Part shown: piece by piece, positions 1 to 7,881 of the stretch
How positions within the stretch are numbered: the first letter of the stretch is position 1
Layout of the letters: each line of letters starts with the position of its first letter
NCBI GenBank assembly: GCA_001273335.1
Contig: LFWV01000004.1
Location: 1-20,081, forward strand
Origin: a miscellaneous Crenarchaeota group-1 archaeon SG8-32-3
GTDB lineage: Archaea; Thermoproteota; Bathyarchaeia; Bathyarchaeales; Bathycorpusculaceae
DNA: 20,081 nucleotides
Direction: 5' to 3'
The notes under the pieces: generated by a model
The model's database searches: none
What the model was told of the DNA's origin: nothing
What the model saw: only the letters and a program-made list of their open reading frames with translations
Translations under genes and position numbers: made by a program

Positions 1-125
1 CCTTTGCTACTCGCTTCCATGGAAAATAAACGAAAAACATGCTTATTTTTTCAATTTAGCCCTTATAACTGCCTTAATTTATTCTTGTGTTTTACTTAAA
101 ATCGTTATGTTTGTTTCATGTGATT

Positions 126-137
126 TGTGACGTCACA
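126..137. repeat. Perfect 12-bp palindrome just past an unknown gene
   Basis: TGTGACGTCACA reads the same on both strands and lies directly beyond the stop codon (138-140) of the minus-strand gene. Another GTGA lies just before it at 120-123. It shares its half-site with the cluster at 1064-1177, on the other side of the same gene. It could be a protein-binding site or a small 3'-end hairpin; the sequence alone does not decide. Confidence 0.5.
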
Positions 138-611
138 CTACGTTTCTGATGGAGTAGAGAGCCGTTTTAAGCTTGTTTCTAGCTCATTTCGTATGATTTC
201 TATTACTTTTAGATGGTCTTTTAACTCGTTTTCTCTGTCTGGTATGTCTTGGTGTGCTTCCACATATTCCTTCAGTTTGTTGGCTATTTCGAGATAGGGA
301 TCAAGAGTTGTGCTTTCGAAGATGCCTAAATAACCTAAAAGCAATACTGTATATATCGATTTTATAACATTTTCTTTAGACTGTTTTAAAGTCCTATTAA
401 AGGAACCGCGGCTTATTTTAGCCTTTGTTAGCCTTAAACTGGCTTTTTCATCGTATTTAAGGTATTTACCTGATATGTTTTCGGCTAAAACGTCTATTAA
501 TAGTGTTTCAAGCTGTGTTTTTGTTAATTGGCTGTTTTTAGCGAGAATTTTTACAACGGGGTCATTTAAAGCCCCATTTAACCACACTTGGACGCTTTCT
601 TTTAGCTTCAA
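138..611 (-). CDS. Small protein of unknown function, possibly helix-turn-helix
   Basis: I do not recognise this 157-residue protein. It is rich in Lys, Leu and Glu and predicted mostly helical, with no signal peptide or clear membrane segment. The middle (about residues 62-100) holds a basic stretch, SRGSFNRTLKQSKENVIKSI, followed by a hydrophobic LLLGYLGIF patch; this could be a DNA-binding helix pair packed on a core, but that is inference. The C-terminal third is charged and may form a coiled coil. The start is a TTG at 609-611. An in-frame stop lies just upstream and no ATG is available, and AAGGGG/AAGGG purine runs sit within 15 bases before it. A TATA-like CTTTTAAAC at 665-673 fits a promoter. 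The gene stands alone, with nothing coding up to 1194. Confidence 0.6.
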   Translation of the reverse strand: MKLKESVQVWLNGALNDPVVKILAKNSQLTKTQLETLLIDVLAENISGKYLKYDEKASLRLTKAKISRGSFNRTLKQSKENVIKSIYTVLLLGYLGIFESTTLDPYLEIANKLKEYVEAHQDIPDRENELKDHLKVIEIIRNELETSLKRLSTPSET

Positions 612-1193
612 AATCCCTTCCCCTTCAATCTCCTAAATGGATACGCTTTTGTATACCTGTTCAACTTTTAAACTTATTGGGGATAACATAACTCGTAAGA
701 AACGTGGGCAAAAGCAATGTTAAACAACAAAATAACCATTTTTTAATAATAAGAAAAGATTTAAGGGATTAAGAACAACTTAAAACTATTTTAAAGCGAA
801 ATTCAACCGACAATATCGAAAAAGCTTCTTTTTAGAGTTTTTCCACAACAAACTTTTTTCTTGTAAAACCTAATGGCAATATCTCATTTAACCTTCTGCT
901 TAGAGAAAGATTTCACATAATTTGTCTCACATGTCCCCTCAACTTTTTACTATTAATATTTAAAGCTTAATTTTAGCTTCACGTTTTTAGCCCCCATTTG
1001 ATCCTCAATTTTCTTATAAATGTAATTCAAAACGAAGATAGAAAGCATGAAAATCTATGATATGTGACATCACCTTATCACAGGTAAATCACACGTGATT
1101 GCTACATGATTATTGGATATCACAGTTGACGTGATGTGCTTGTGATTTCTATCGTTCAGCGTTGTGATAGGCTTATCTTTCTTGTTAGTTATG
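612..1193. other. Long AT-rich non-coding stretch
   Basis: I see no convincing gene or RNA gene here. The half next to the unknown gene (612-1020) is AT-rich and contains that gene's likely promoter near 665-673 plus two isolated TCAC words at 913 and 927. The other end (1064-1177) carries a dense cluster of TGTGAT/ATCACA half-sites, listed separately. Such a long spacer is unusual in this otherwise compact window. Confidence 0.6.
1064..1177. repeat. Cluster of GTGA/TCAC half-sites and inverted repeats
   Basis: Nine GTGA or TCAC words fall within 114 bases (at 1064, 1070, 1078, 1089, 1095, 1120, 1131, 1142 and 1174). Several pair as inverted repeats: GTGA-CA-TCAC at 1064-1073, AATCAC-AC-GTGATT at 1087-1100, and ATCAC-7 bases-GTGAT at 1119-1135. 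The fuller half-site is TGTGAT or ATCACA. This resembles an array of operator sites for a dimeric regulator, or iteron-like sites. It does not resemble the known archaeal origin-recognition box. The cluster lies just beyond the stop of the nitrilase gene and about 450 bases upstream of the unknown minus-strand gene. The factor is unknown. Confidence 0.5.
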
Positions 1194-2042
1194 CTATAAC
1201 TTTTCTGACTGTTTTTTCAGTTCATCAAAAAGTTCCGGACGCAAATCCCTGAGCATAGGGATAAATGTTTCAGCAGGTCTCATGTCTCTGTAATCAACTT
1301 CGCAGATGATAAGGTTCTCCTCATCATACTTTGCCTTCGCCAGCAGGTCGCCTGTTGGGCTTACAAGTCTGCTTCCACCCCAGAATTGCAAGCCATCTTC
1401 AACGCCTGCAAGGTTAACATAGGCAAGGAACGCCGTGTTCTCCAAGGCCCGTGCTGCAGTGAGAATCTCAAAGTAACCTCTGCGGACAGCCGGTGATGCC
1501 GATATGCACACCATCAACTCTGCTCCTTTCAAACGAGTAAGGCGACATACTTCTGGAAAGAAAATGTCGTAGCATATGAATAACCCAATGTTTCCTATAG
1601 TAGTGTTAAATACTGCTGTTTGATAGCCTGGGCGGAAGTATCTTTTTTCTTCAAAAACGCTGTGCGTGGGTAGATACATTTTACGGAATTTTCCGATGAA
1701 ACCCCTTGGGCCTATAAAAACCGCTGTGTTGAAAATTGTGGCTTCAGTTTTTTCGCTTAACTCAGGCATGCCAAAAATGATATGCATCCCTGTTTTTTTC
1801 GCCAACCCCTCTACTCTTTCGGTTGACGATCCAGGTATTACCTCAGCCAATTCGTAAACTTGGTCATGTAGGACATAACCAGTCAAGGATAGTTCAGGAA
1901 AAATTACAAGATCCGCGCCTTGCTCTTTTGCTTTCATAGTGAACTCTTCGATTTTACATAAATTTGCTCTTTTGTTTTCTCGTTTACAGCTTATTTGCGC
2001 AAGAGCTAAGCTTATTTTCTTTTTCATTCTATTTCCCTTCAT
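1194..2042 (-). CDS. Nitrilase-superfamily carbon-nitrogen hydrolase (amidase)
   Basis: This is a carbon-nitrogen hydrolase of the nitrilase superfamily, enzymes that cleave amides or nitriles with a Glu-Lys-Cys triad. The triad is visible: Glu50 in VIFPELSLTGY, Lys121 in GKFRKMYLP, and Cys157 in GLFICYDIFFPE, followed by a full C-terminal half with ARALENTAF and GGSR. At 282 residues it is a single-domain member. CYDxxFPE is the amidase-like form, not a diagnostic NAD-synthetase glutaminase form, so the substrate is open. It starts 4 bases after the nadE stop and is surely co-transcribed with it; a role in supplying ammonia to NadE is possible but unproven. The first ATG is at 2042. Met6 (2027) would also give a normal N-terminus, MKKKISLALAQISC. 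It ends in TAG. Confidence 0.88.
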   Translation of the reverse strand: MKGNRMKKKISLALAQISCKRENKRANLCKIEEFTMKAKEQGADLVIFPELSLTGYVLHDQVYELAEVIPGSSTERVEGLAKKTGMHIIFGMPELSEKTEATIFNTAVFIGPRGFIGKFRKMYLPTHSVFEEKRYFRPGYQTAVFNTTIGNIGLFICYDIFFPEVCRLTRLKGAELMVCISASPAVRRGYFEILTAARALENTAFLAYVNLAGVEDGLQFWGGSRLVSPTGDLLAKAKYDEENLIICEVDYRDMRPAETFIPMLRDLRPELFDELKKQSEKL

Positions 2043-2046
2043 AGTT

Positions 2047-2889
2047 TCAGTATATATGCCGAGGAAGCCTGAAATCAGTTCCCACGGTTCTATATTCTAC
2101 TTTCGGCGCCAGCGGCAACCGCCTTTTATGTTCGACTGCAAGCCATCGGCTTTTCACTTTTTCGATAAGCGGCTTTTTTACACTTAGCTGTTGTGCTATG
2201 TCTTCTGTGGTCATGAACCTTTCAAGCCCGTATAGAATGAGGTCAAGAGTTTCATATTTGATGCCAAGTTCTGTTTCCGCAAGCTGGTTGGGCCAAAGAG
2301 CAGGTGTAGATGGTTTAGCTGCAAGTTTAGGAGGGATGCCTATATGTTCGGCCAGCTTGCGAACCTGGGTTTTATACAGGTCCATTAACGGTGAAATATC
2401 TGCGGCTACGTCTCCCCACTTAGTAAAGTATCCCATCATGGTTTCTGACTTATCTGAGCTTCCGCAAACAATCTTGTTAAGTTTATTCGCGTAATAGTAC
2501 AGGTAAATCATTCTGGTTCTTGCCTTTACGTTACCCTTGCACAATTTGTCCTCTTGATCAAATATGGGTATGGTTTTGTAAAAGCCGTCCAAAGCAGGCG
2601 TGATATCACATATTTGTGTTTTCAAACAGAATTTTTCAGCTACAAACTTTGCGTCATCAATGTCTTTGGTATTGTATGTTTCTTTTTCCGGAAGCATAAG
2701 CCCAGTGACGCGAGGGCCTCCAATTGAGAGGCTGGAAATCCCGGCTGTTGTGGCGCTGTCTATTCCGCCTGACAGGCCTAGGACTAAACCGTTTGCTCCC
2801 GCGTTTTCCACGTATTCCTTGATGAAACGTCTGATTCTATTCTCAACCTCAGGTAAATCCAGTTCTAATACAGACGAGGTCAATTTCAT
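2047..2889 (-). CDS. nadE: NH3-dependent NAD+ synthetase
   Basis: It adenylates nicotinic acid adenine dinucleotide with ATP and amidates it to NAD+, the last step of NAD synthesis, in the cytoplasm. The P-loop of the N-type ATP pyrophosphatase fold is SGGIDS at residues 40-45. Further family motifs are KARTRM (122-127), GSSDKSE (143-149), a KWGDVAADISP segment (157-167) and KPSTPALWPNQ (192-202). Its 280 residues are normal for the stand-alone archaeal/bacterial form without the N-terminal glutaminase domain. The ATG at 2887-2889 is preceded on the minus strand by a TATA-like CTTAAATA at 2930-2937. It is the first gene of a two-gene operon with the nitrilase-family enzyme. Confidence 0.95.
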   Translation of the reverse strand: MKLTSSVLELDLPEVENRIRRFIKEYVENAGANGLVLGLSGGIDSATTAGISSLSIGGPRVTGLMLPEKETYNTKDIDDAKFVAEKFCLKTQICDITPALDGFYKTIPIFDQEDKLCKGNVKARTRMIYLYYYANKLNKIVCGSSDKSETMMGYFTKWGDVAADISPLMDLYKTQVRKLAEHIGIPPKLAAKPSTPALWPNQLAETELGIKYETLDLILYGLERFMTTEDIAQQLSVKKPLIEKVKSRWLAVEHKRRLPLAPKVEYRTVGTDFRLPRHIY

Positions 2890-2929
2890 TTACGCACACA
2901 TCCAATTCTTTTCTATGGTTGTAGGCAAC

Positions 2930-2957
2930 TATTTAAGGGCAAGCATAAATATTAAAG
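2930..2957. promoter_or_regulatory. Divergent promoters of nadE and the Elf1 gene
   Basis: Two back-to-back TATA-like boxes lie in the 101-base gap. On the minus strand CTTAAATA (2930-2937) is about 41-48 bases before the nadE ATG. On the plus strand the A/T-rich 2944-2957 box (core ATAAATATTAAAG) is about 34-47 bases before the Elf1 ATG. The spacing suits archaeal promoters with short leaders. The Elf1 start is preceded by GTGATG (2981-2986), which can pair with the 16S rRNA tail. Confidence 0.55.
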
Positions 2958-2990
2958 AAACATAAACCTGCGTTACTAAAGTGATGTTGA

Positions 2991-3257
2991 ATGGGGCGAA
3001 GAAGAAAAAAAGTTGTTCGAATCCCAAAGAAACGTTTACCAAAATTTTTCTCTTGCCCTAAATGTGGAAAAGAAACGGTTAAAGTTGAACTTTTCAGGGA
3101 TGAGAGCCGTGCCGCAGCAGGTTGTAGCAGTTGCGGCTTTCAGGAAGAATTTCCAGTGAAGCCTGCCCAAGGAGAAGTTGACGTTTACTGTATGCTCACT
3201 GATAGGGTTTACGGGTCCTCCAGAAGATCATCTGTAACAAACACGAAAAACGCTTAG
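2991..3257 (+). CDS. elf1: Elf1-like transcription elongation factor (zinc ribbon)
   Basis: A small zinc-ribbon protein of the Elf1 family. In eukaryotes Elf1 associates with RNA polymerase II and helps it through nucleosomes; archaeal relatives are assumed to act with the archaeal RNA polymerase. A basic start (MGRRRKKVVRIPKKRLPK) precedes four zinc ligands, CPKC near residue 22 and CSSC near residue 45. The tail EVDVYCMLTDRVYG parallels the eukaryotic EPVDVYSDWID segment. Length (88) matches the family. It opens a plus-strand group with GGGP synthase 16 bases downstream. The extreme C-terminus, rich in Ser, Arg and Asn, is unlike the core and probably disordered. Confidence 0.8.
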   Translation: MGRRRKKVVRIPKKRLPKFFSCPKCGKETVKVELFRDESRAAAGCSSCGFQEEFPVKPAQGEVDVYCMLTDRVYGSSRRSSVTNTKNA

Positions 3258-3273
3258 CTAGAAGGCTTTACTC

Positions 3274-4026
3274 ATGTTTGGACGTGTTGAAAAATACTTG
3301 CTCGAAAAGATCAAGGCGGAGGGCTCGATCCACATGACTCTTGTAGATCCTGAAAAGACGGCTCCCTCACAAGCGGCACAAGTTGCTGAAAACTCCCAGG
3401 CCAACGGGACTGCCGCAATTATGATTGGCGGCTCAACTTTTGTTTCCCAAGCTCACCTTGATGATGTGATAAAAGCTATGAGTCGTATCGTCAAGATTCC
3501 AATAATTCTTTTCCCGAACAATATAACGGGAATAAGCCGTTATGCAGATGCTATATGGTTCATGTCTCTTCTGAACTCTGTAGATCCTTACTTCCTTATA
3601 GGCGCCCAGATTTTGGGGGCTCCATTGGTGAAAAAGTATGGTTTAGAACCGATTTCTATGGGCTACATAATAGTAGGGGAAGGTGGAACCGCTGGCGTTG
3701 TCGGCAAGGCAATACCCGTGCCTTACAACAAACCAGAGCTCACAGTTGCACACGCTCTTGCTGGGCAATATCTTGGTATGCACTTCATTTACCTAGAGGG
3801 CGGCTCTGGAGCAGCGAAGCCTGTTCCTCCAGAAATGATTCGAATGGTTAAGAAATCAACTGAAATCCCCCTCTTAGTAGGCGGCGGAATAAGAACCAAG
3901 AAGCAAGCATTGTCTGTAGCCTCAGCTGGAGCCGATATCATAGTCACTGGTAACATAGTTGAAAGCATCGGTGGTAAACAAAAAGTATCTGAAATCATTG
4001 ACGGCGTTAAAGGAAACAGAGGCTAA
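3274..4026 (+). CDS. Geranylgeranylglyceryl phosphate synthase
   Basis: A TIM-barrel prenyltransferase that joins geranylgeranyl diphosphate to sn-glycerol-1-phosphate, the first committed step of archaeal ether-lipid synthesis. Visible motifs are TLVDPEK (residues 22-28, phosphate/Mg site), IGGST (51-55), YLEGGSGA (173-180), GGGIR (203-207) and TGN (225-227), the last two forming the glycerol-phosphate site. Its 250 residues fit the group II form, shared by many archaea and some bacteria. The ATG has AAGG 8 bases upstream (3262-3265). It sits 16 bases after the Elf1 gene and 137 bases before polymerase D, likely in one transcription unit with Elf1. It shows that the host makes archaeal membrane lipids. 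Confidence 0.95.
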   Translation: MFGRVEKYLLEKIKAEGSIHMTLVDPEKTAPSQAAQVAENSQANGTAAIMIGGSTFVSQAHLDDVIKAMSRIVKIPIILFPNNITGISRYADAIWFMSLLNSVDPYFLIGAQILGAPLVKKYGLEPISMGYIIVGEGGTAGVVGKAIPVPYNKPELTVAHALAGQYLGMHFIYLEGGSGAAKPVPPEMIRMVKKSTEIPLLVGGGIRTKKQALSVASAGADIIVTGNIVESIGGKQKVSEIIDGVKGNRG

Positions 4027-4163
4027 TTCCCTCTGTCCCTTTTTGAGTTGAAAACGCCTGAAGTACCTATCTTGCCTAAGTGTTTTTTCAGTTTTTATGT
4101 TGGAAAACCAAAATAAACCCGCTGTTAACACTGTTTGGAAGGCGCTACTACTTGAATAGCAAA

Positions 4164-7100
4164 ATGAGCGAAGGATATCAAAATTACATTGAAACTATGG
4201 AGAACCAGCTCAAGCAATTATACGCTATAAGTGAGCGCGCTAGGTCAGTAGGGCTTGACCCTTCGTTGAAGACTGAATGTGTTATAGCAAAAGACATAGC
4301 TGACTTGGTTGAGGGTCTTGTGGGTCCAAAAGATGTGGCTGCGAGCATTCGCGAATTAAGCTCGAAAATGCAAAGGGAAGAGATAGCCTTTAAAATTGCT
4401 GAAGAAATTGTTGACGGCAAATTCGGGCGCATGGAACCAGAAACCGCAGCGGAACAAGCTATCCGCACCGCCCTCGCAATATTCACTGAAGGCTTAACTG
4501 CAGCTCCAATACAAGGCGTAGCTCAAGTTAAAATAAAAACTAACGCTGACCGGACAAGTTACCTTGCCATATACTTTGCTGGTCCAATACGGTCTGCTGG
4601 CGGGACAGATCAGGCGTTAACTCTTGTTGTTGGTGATTTCGTGCGGCGACAGCTCGACCTTGACAAATACAAACCAACAAATGATGAAATCGCTCGCTTC
4701 CTTGAGGAGCTACGACTGTATGAACGTGCTGTGGGGCGCTTTCAGTATCACCTTCCAGATGATGAAGTTAAAAAGGCACTTAGTTTGCTTCCTGTCGAAG
4801 TTACAGGTACGGAATCAGACCCCGTGGAAGTTTCTTCTTACAGAAACCTGCAACGTATAGAGACAAATCGTGTTAGAGGTGGAGCCTTAAGAGTTGTCAA
4901 CGACGGCATTGTAGGTCGAGCCGCTAAGGTTTTAACGATAGTAGAGAAGCTTGGCTTTCAAGGTTGGGATTGGCTTAGAGAATTCCGGAAAAAATCAGAA
5001 AAGAATTCTGGTGGATTCATGGATGACGTAATCGCTGGGCGCCCAATTTTCTCCTTCCCTTCCCGATGTGGCGGCTTCAGGCTGAGGTATGGCAGGGCGC
5101 GAAACACAGGTCTCGCTGCTGTAGGAATTCATCCAGCAACCATGCTGGTGGTGGAACGGTTTCTCGCTGCCGGCACACAAATGCGTTTAGAACTTCCTGG
5201 AAAAGGCGGAGTCACCGTGCCTGTGGATTCTCTTGAAAAGCCTGTCGTCATGTTGAAGGAAGGCTCAGTAGTTCGTGTTTCTCTTGAGAACTTCAAACGC
5301 GTCAAGAACAAAATCAAAAAGATACTTTTTTTGGGCGATATTCTGATAAGTTTCGGTGATTTCCTTTACACAAATAAACTGCTTTCTCCTTCGGGCTACG
5401 TTGAAGAATGGTGGGTTAAAGATTTAAAACTGGCTATAGCAGAAAGATTTGCTGGCAACATAGCGAAAATCACTAAAACCGTAAAGATTTCGGGCGAAAA
5501 ACTGGGGGCTTTTTTGGAGGAATCTTTTGATAATAAGCCGACTATTAAAGAAGCAATCGCGTTGTCCCTACACCTTGATTTGCCTCTGCATCCGAGTTAC
5601 ACGTTTTTCTGGTCAAACCTGTCGTCAGTTCAAGAGGTTGAGACGTTGCAAAAATGGCTGTCAGAATCCGAAGTAATGCTTGAAGATGATGCTGTTCAGA
5701 AAATAGTTGGCGTCGGGGAACCAAATGTGGCTCAGGCTCTGAGAAAAATCTTTGCGCCACACAGGATCATAGGCGACAATATTGTTATTGAAGGGGAAGA
5801 TGCATGTGCCTTTGCTTTTTGTCTTGGCTATGGGACTTCTCGAAAATTGGAAAGCAGCCAAACGGAGTCTGTTCTGAAGGCGGTTAGTTTACTTTCTAGC
5901 GTTGAAGTCAAGGATAAGGCTCCTACTTTTGTGGGTGCCCGTATGGGGCGTCCTGAAAAGGCGAAGAGACGGGAGATGAGACCGCTGGTTCACGTTCTTT
6001 TTCCAGTAAGTTTGGCAGGGGGTTCTCATAGAAACCTTATAGAAGCGGCGAAAAAAGGTCCAGTATTCCTCGATGTTGCTAGACGTAAATGCCCCAGTTG
6101 TAAGACTTTTACTTTCAAGGTGAGGTGCACTGATTGTGGATGCGAAACCATCCCTGAAAAGAGTTGTCCACGTTGCGGTAGGTCCTTGAAAGACGACCGT
6201 TGTCCGACTTGCAAAGCCCGTGCTGTGCAATATCATAGACAAGCGTTTAACTTCAGGGAACTTCTTGACAGCACATGTAGCTCACTAAACGTTCGTCGTC
6301 CAAAAATCTTGAAGGGAGTTAAAGGATTAACAAACGCGGATAAGACTCCTGAAATAATCGAGAAAGGTGTTTTGCGGGCAAAACATGACTTATCAGTTTA
6401 CAAGGATGGAACAATACGCTTTGATGCTACTAATGCGCCTTTAACGCATATCAAGCCTGCTGAGATCGGGGTATCTGTTGAAAAGCTTAGGCAACTTGGG
6501 TACTCTCATGATATGCATGGTGTGTCGTTGGTTGATGCTAACCAGATATGTGAACTTAAAATTCAGGATGTTGTCATCCCGCGGACAGCAGGAGAGTATT
6601 TCGTACATATTGCAAACTTCATAGACGAGCTGTTGGTGCGCGTTTACAAGCTTCCAACTTACTACAACATTGAAAGCCTTGATGATCTCGTTGGGCATCT
6701 GCTTATGGGTTTGGCTCCCCACACATGCGCCAGCATACTAGGGCGCGTCGTCGGGTTCACTGACCTTAACGTCTGTTACGCGCATCCAATTTGGCATTCA
6801 GCCAAGCGACGAGACTGCGACGGTGATGAAGATGCTGTTATGCTGGCGTTGGACACTCTTCTGAACTTTTCCCGCAGATACTTGCCCTCGCAAATAGGTG
6901 GAATTATGGATGCTCCTTTGTTGCTGATTCCTTTCGTGAACACGAAAGAAGTGCAGCGACAAGCTCACGATTTTGACGTTGACAGTGGTTATTCTCTTGA
7001 ATTTTACGAGAAGACTTTGGAGAAAGCCGACGCTAAAAAAATAAGTTCTTTGATAGATATTGTTAGCCATAGACTTGGAACTGAGGCGCAGTTTGAAGGA

Positions 7101-7568
7101 TTCAAATTTACCACGCCTGTTTCAAACGTAAACCTTGGTAATTCAAAAAGTGCCTATAAGCAGTTCAAGTCAATGGTTGAAAAATTGAACAAGCAGCTGG
7201 AGTTAGGCGAAAAAATCGACGCTGTAGATGTAGGACATGTTGCCTTGAAGGTGCTGACAACTCATTTCATTCGAGATATTACAGGCAACCTGCGTGCCTT
7301 CTCAACTCAAGCTTTCAGGTGTAAATCCTGTAATAAGCGTTTTCGCCGTTTACCTCTTCTAGGCAAGTGTCCATCCTGCGGCGGCTCCTTAACTCTAACC
7401 GTCTACCGCGGCGGAATAGAAAAGTATCTTAATGCCGCTCAACAACTAATTGACAAGTATAAGTTACCCAACTATTACGCTCAGAGAATTGCCTTGATAA
7501 AAGACGAAATCGAATCAATGTTCGATAACAAAAAACCAAGACAAGTCAGCCTCACAGACTTCGTGTAA
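4164..7568 (+). CDS. polC: DNA polymerase D large subunit (DP2)
   Basis: The catalytic subunit of the archaeal family-D replicative polymerase, which works with the DP1 exonuclease subunit (not in this window). The frame opens further upstream at a GTG (4080), but family similarity begins at YQNYIETMENQL, so ATG 4164 is chosen, giving 1134 residues. The active site is RDCDGDEDAVML: Asp886 and Asp888 match the two catalytic aspartates of the double-psi beta-barrel core. Four CxxC pairs form a zinc module at about 643-683, and another zinc ribbon lies at about 1053-1075. The conserved MGRPEKAKRREMRPL block is present. The extreme C-terminus, QVSLTDFV (1127-1134), is a PCNA-binding PIP box (QxxLxxF). 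No intein is present, although DP2 genes of some archaea carry one. The gene is full length and intact. Confidence 0.97.
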   Translation: MSEGYQNYIETMENQLKQLYAISERARSVGLDPSLKTECVIAKDIADLVEGLVGPKDVAASIRELSSKMQREEIAFKIAEEIVDGKFGRMEPETAAEQAIRTALAIFTEGLTAAPIQGVAQVKIKTNADRTSYLAIYFAGPIRSAGGTDQALTLVVGDFVRRQLDLDKYKPTNDEIARFLEELRLYERAVGRFQYHLPDDEVKKALSLLPVEVTGTESDPVEVSSYRNLQRIETNRVRGGALRVVNDGIVGRAAKVLTIVEKLGFQGWDWLREFRKKSEKNSGGFMDDVIAGRPIFSFPSRCGGFRLRYGRARNTGLAAVGIHPATMLVVERFLAAGTQMRLELPGKGGVTVPVDSLEKPVVMLKEGSVVRVSLENFKRVKNKIKKILFLGDILISFGDFLYTNKLLSPSGYVEEWWVKDLKLAIAERFAGNIAKITKTVKISGEKLGAFLEESFDNKPTIKEAIALSLHLDLPLHPSYTFFWSNLSSVQEVETLQKWLSESEVMLEDDAVQKIVGVGEPNVAQALRKIFAPHRIIGDNIVIEGEDACAFAFCLGYGTSRKLESSQTESVLKAVSLLSSVEVKDKAPTFVGARMGRPEKAKRREMRPLVHVLFPVSLAGGSHRNLIEAAKKGPVFLDVARRKCPSCKTFTFKVRCTDCGCETIPEKSCPRCGRSLKDDRCPTCKARAVQYHRQAFNFRELLDSTCSSLNVRRPKILKGVKGLTNADKTPEIIEKGVLRAKHDLSVYKDGTIRFDATNAPLTHIKPAEIGVSVEKLRQLGYSHDMHGVSLVDANQICELKIQDVVIPRTAGEYFVHIANFIDELLVRVYKLPTYYNIESLDDLVGHLLMGLAPHTCASILGRVVGFTDLNVCYAHPIWHSAKRRDCDGDEDAVMLALDTLLNFSRRYLPSQIGGIMDAPLLLIPFVNTKEVQRQAHDFDVDSGYSLEFYEKTLEKADAKKISSLIDIVSHRLGTEAQFEGFKFTTPVSNVNLGNSKSAYKQFKSMVEKLNKQLELGEKIDAVDVGHVALKVLTTHFIRDITGNLRAFSTQAFRCKSCNKRFRRLPLLGKCPSCGGSLTLTVYRGGIEKYLNAAQQLIDKYKLPNYYAQRIALIKDEIESMFDNKKPRQVSLTDFV

Positions 7569-7656
7569 GACTAAAGCTTTTCAACACAAACCACAATTTA
7601 TTCTCTGGTGACACAACATCAAAGAAGCATTTCATCCCAATGCCTACCTGCAACAC

Positions 7657-7881
7657 ATGAAAAATGTGAAAAAAGGACTTATAGCCAGATCCAGAATACT
7701 GATCGCTATAGAAACTCAGCCGTCTGAAGGAACAGCAATAGCAAAGGAAAAGAATCTGTCATATGGTATTGTGATGCATCATTTGCGTCTTCTCAAAGGT
7801 GAAGGAATAGTTAACCGCAAAGGAAGGCGGCCGTATGTTTGGTTTCTGACAGGTTTGGGGCAGAAACGCCTGCTTCGCTAG
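7657..7881 (+). CDS. Small winged-helix DNA-binding protein
   Basis: A 74-residue protein that is little more than one winged helix-turn-helix. A first helix (RSRILIAIETQP) is followed by GTAIAKEKNLSYGIVMHHLRLL, which has the spacing of an HTH with VMHHLRLL as recognition helix. A wing, GIVNRKGRRPYVWFLTGLGQKRL, ends in the TxxG type of strand seen in ArsR/MarR-like archaeal regulators. No ligand or metal domain is present. The target is unknown. The region 7569-7656 ahead of it has an A/T-rich box (AATTTATTC near 7591) but no clear ribosome-binding site. Its TAG stop overlaps the stop of the convergent MazG gene by 4 bases. Confidence 0.7.
   Translation: MKNVKKGLIARSRILIAIETQPSEGTAIAKEKNLSYGIVMHHLRLLKGEGIVNRKGRRPYVWFLTGLGQKRLLR

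Noticed and set aside
3015..3025. GTTCGAATCCC, which looks like the T-loop of a tRNA
   Set aside because: No acceptor, D or anticodon stems can be formed around it, and it lies inside the well-supported Elf1 coding region.
4080..4163. N-terminal extension of polymerase D from a GTG at 4080
   Set aside because: The extra 28 residues have no resemblance to DP2 starts, while the family begins right after ATG 4164.
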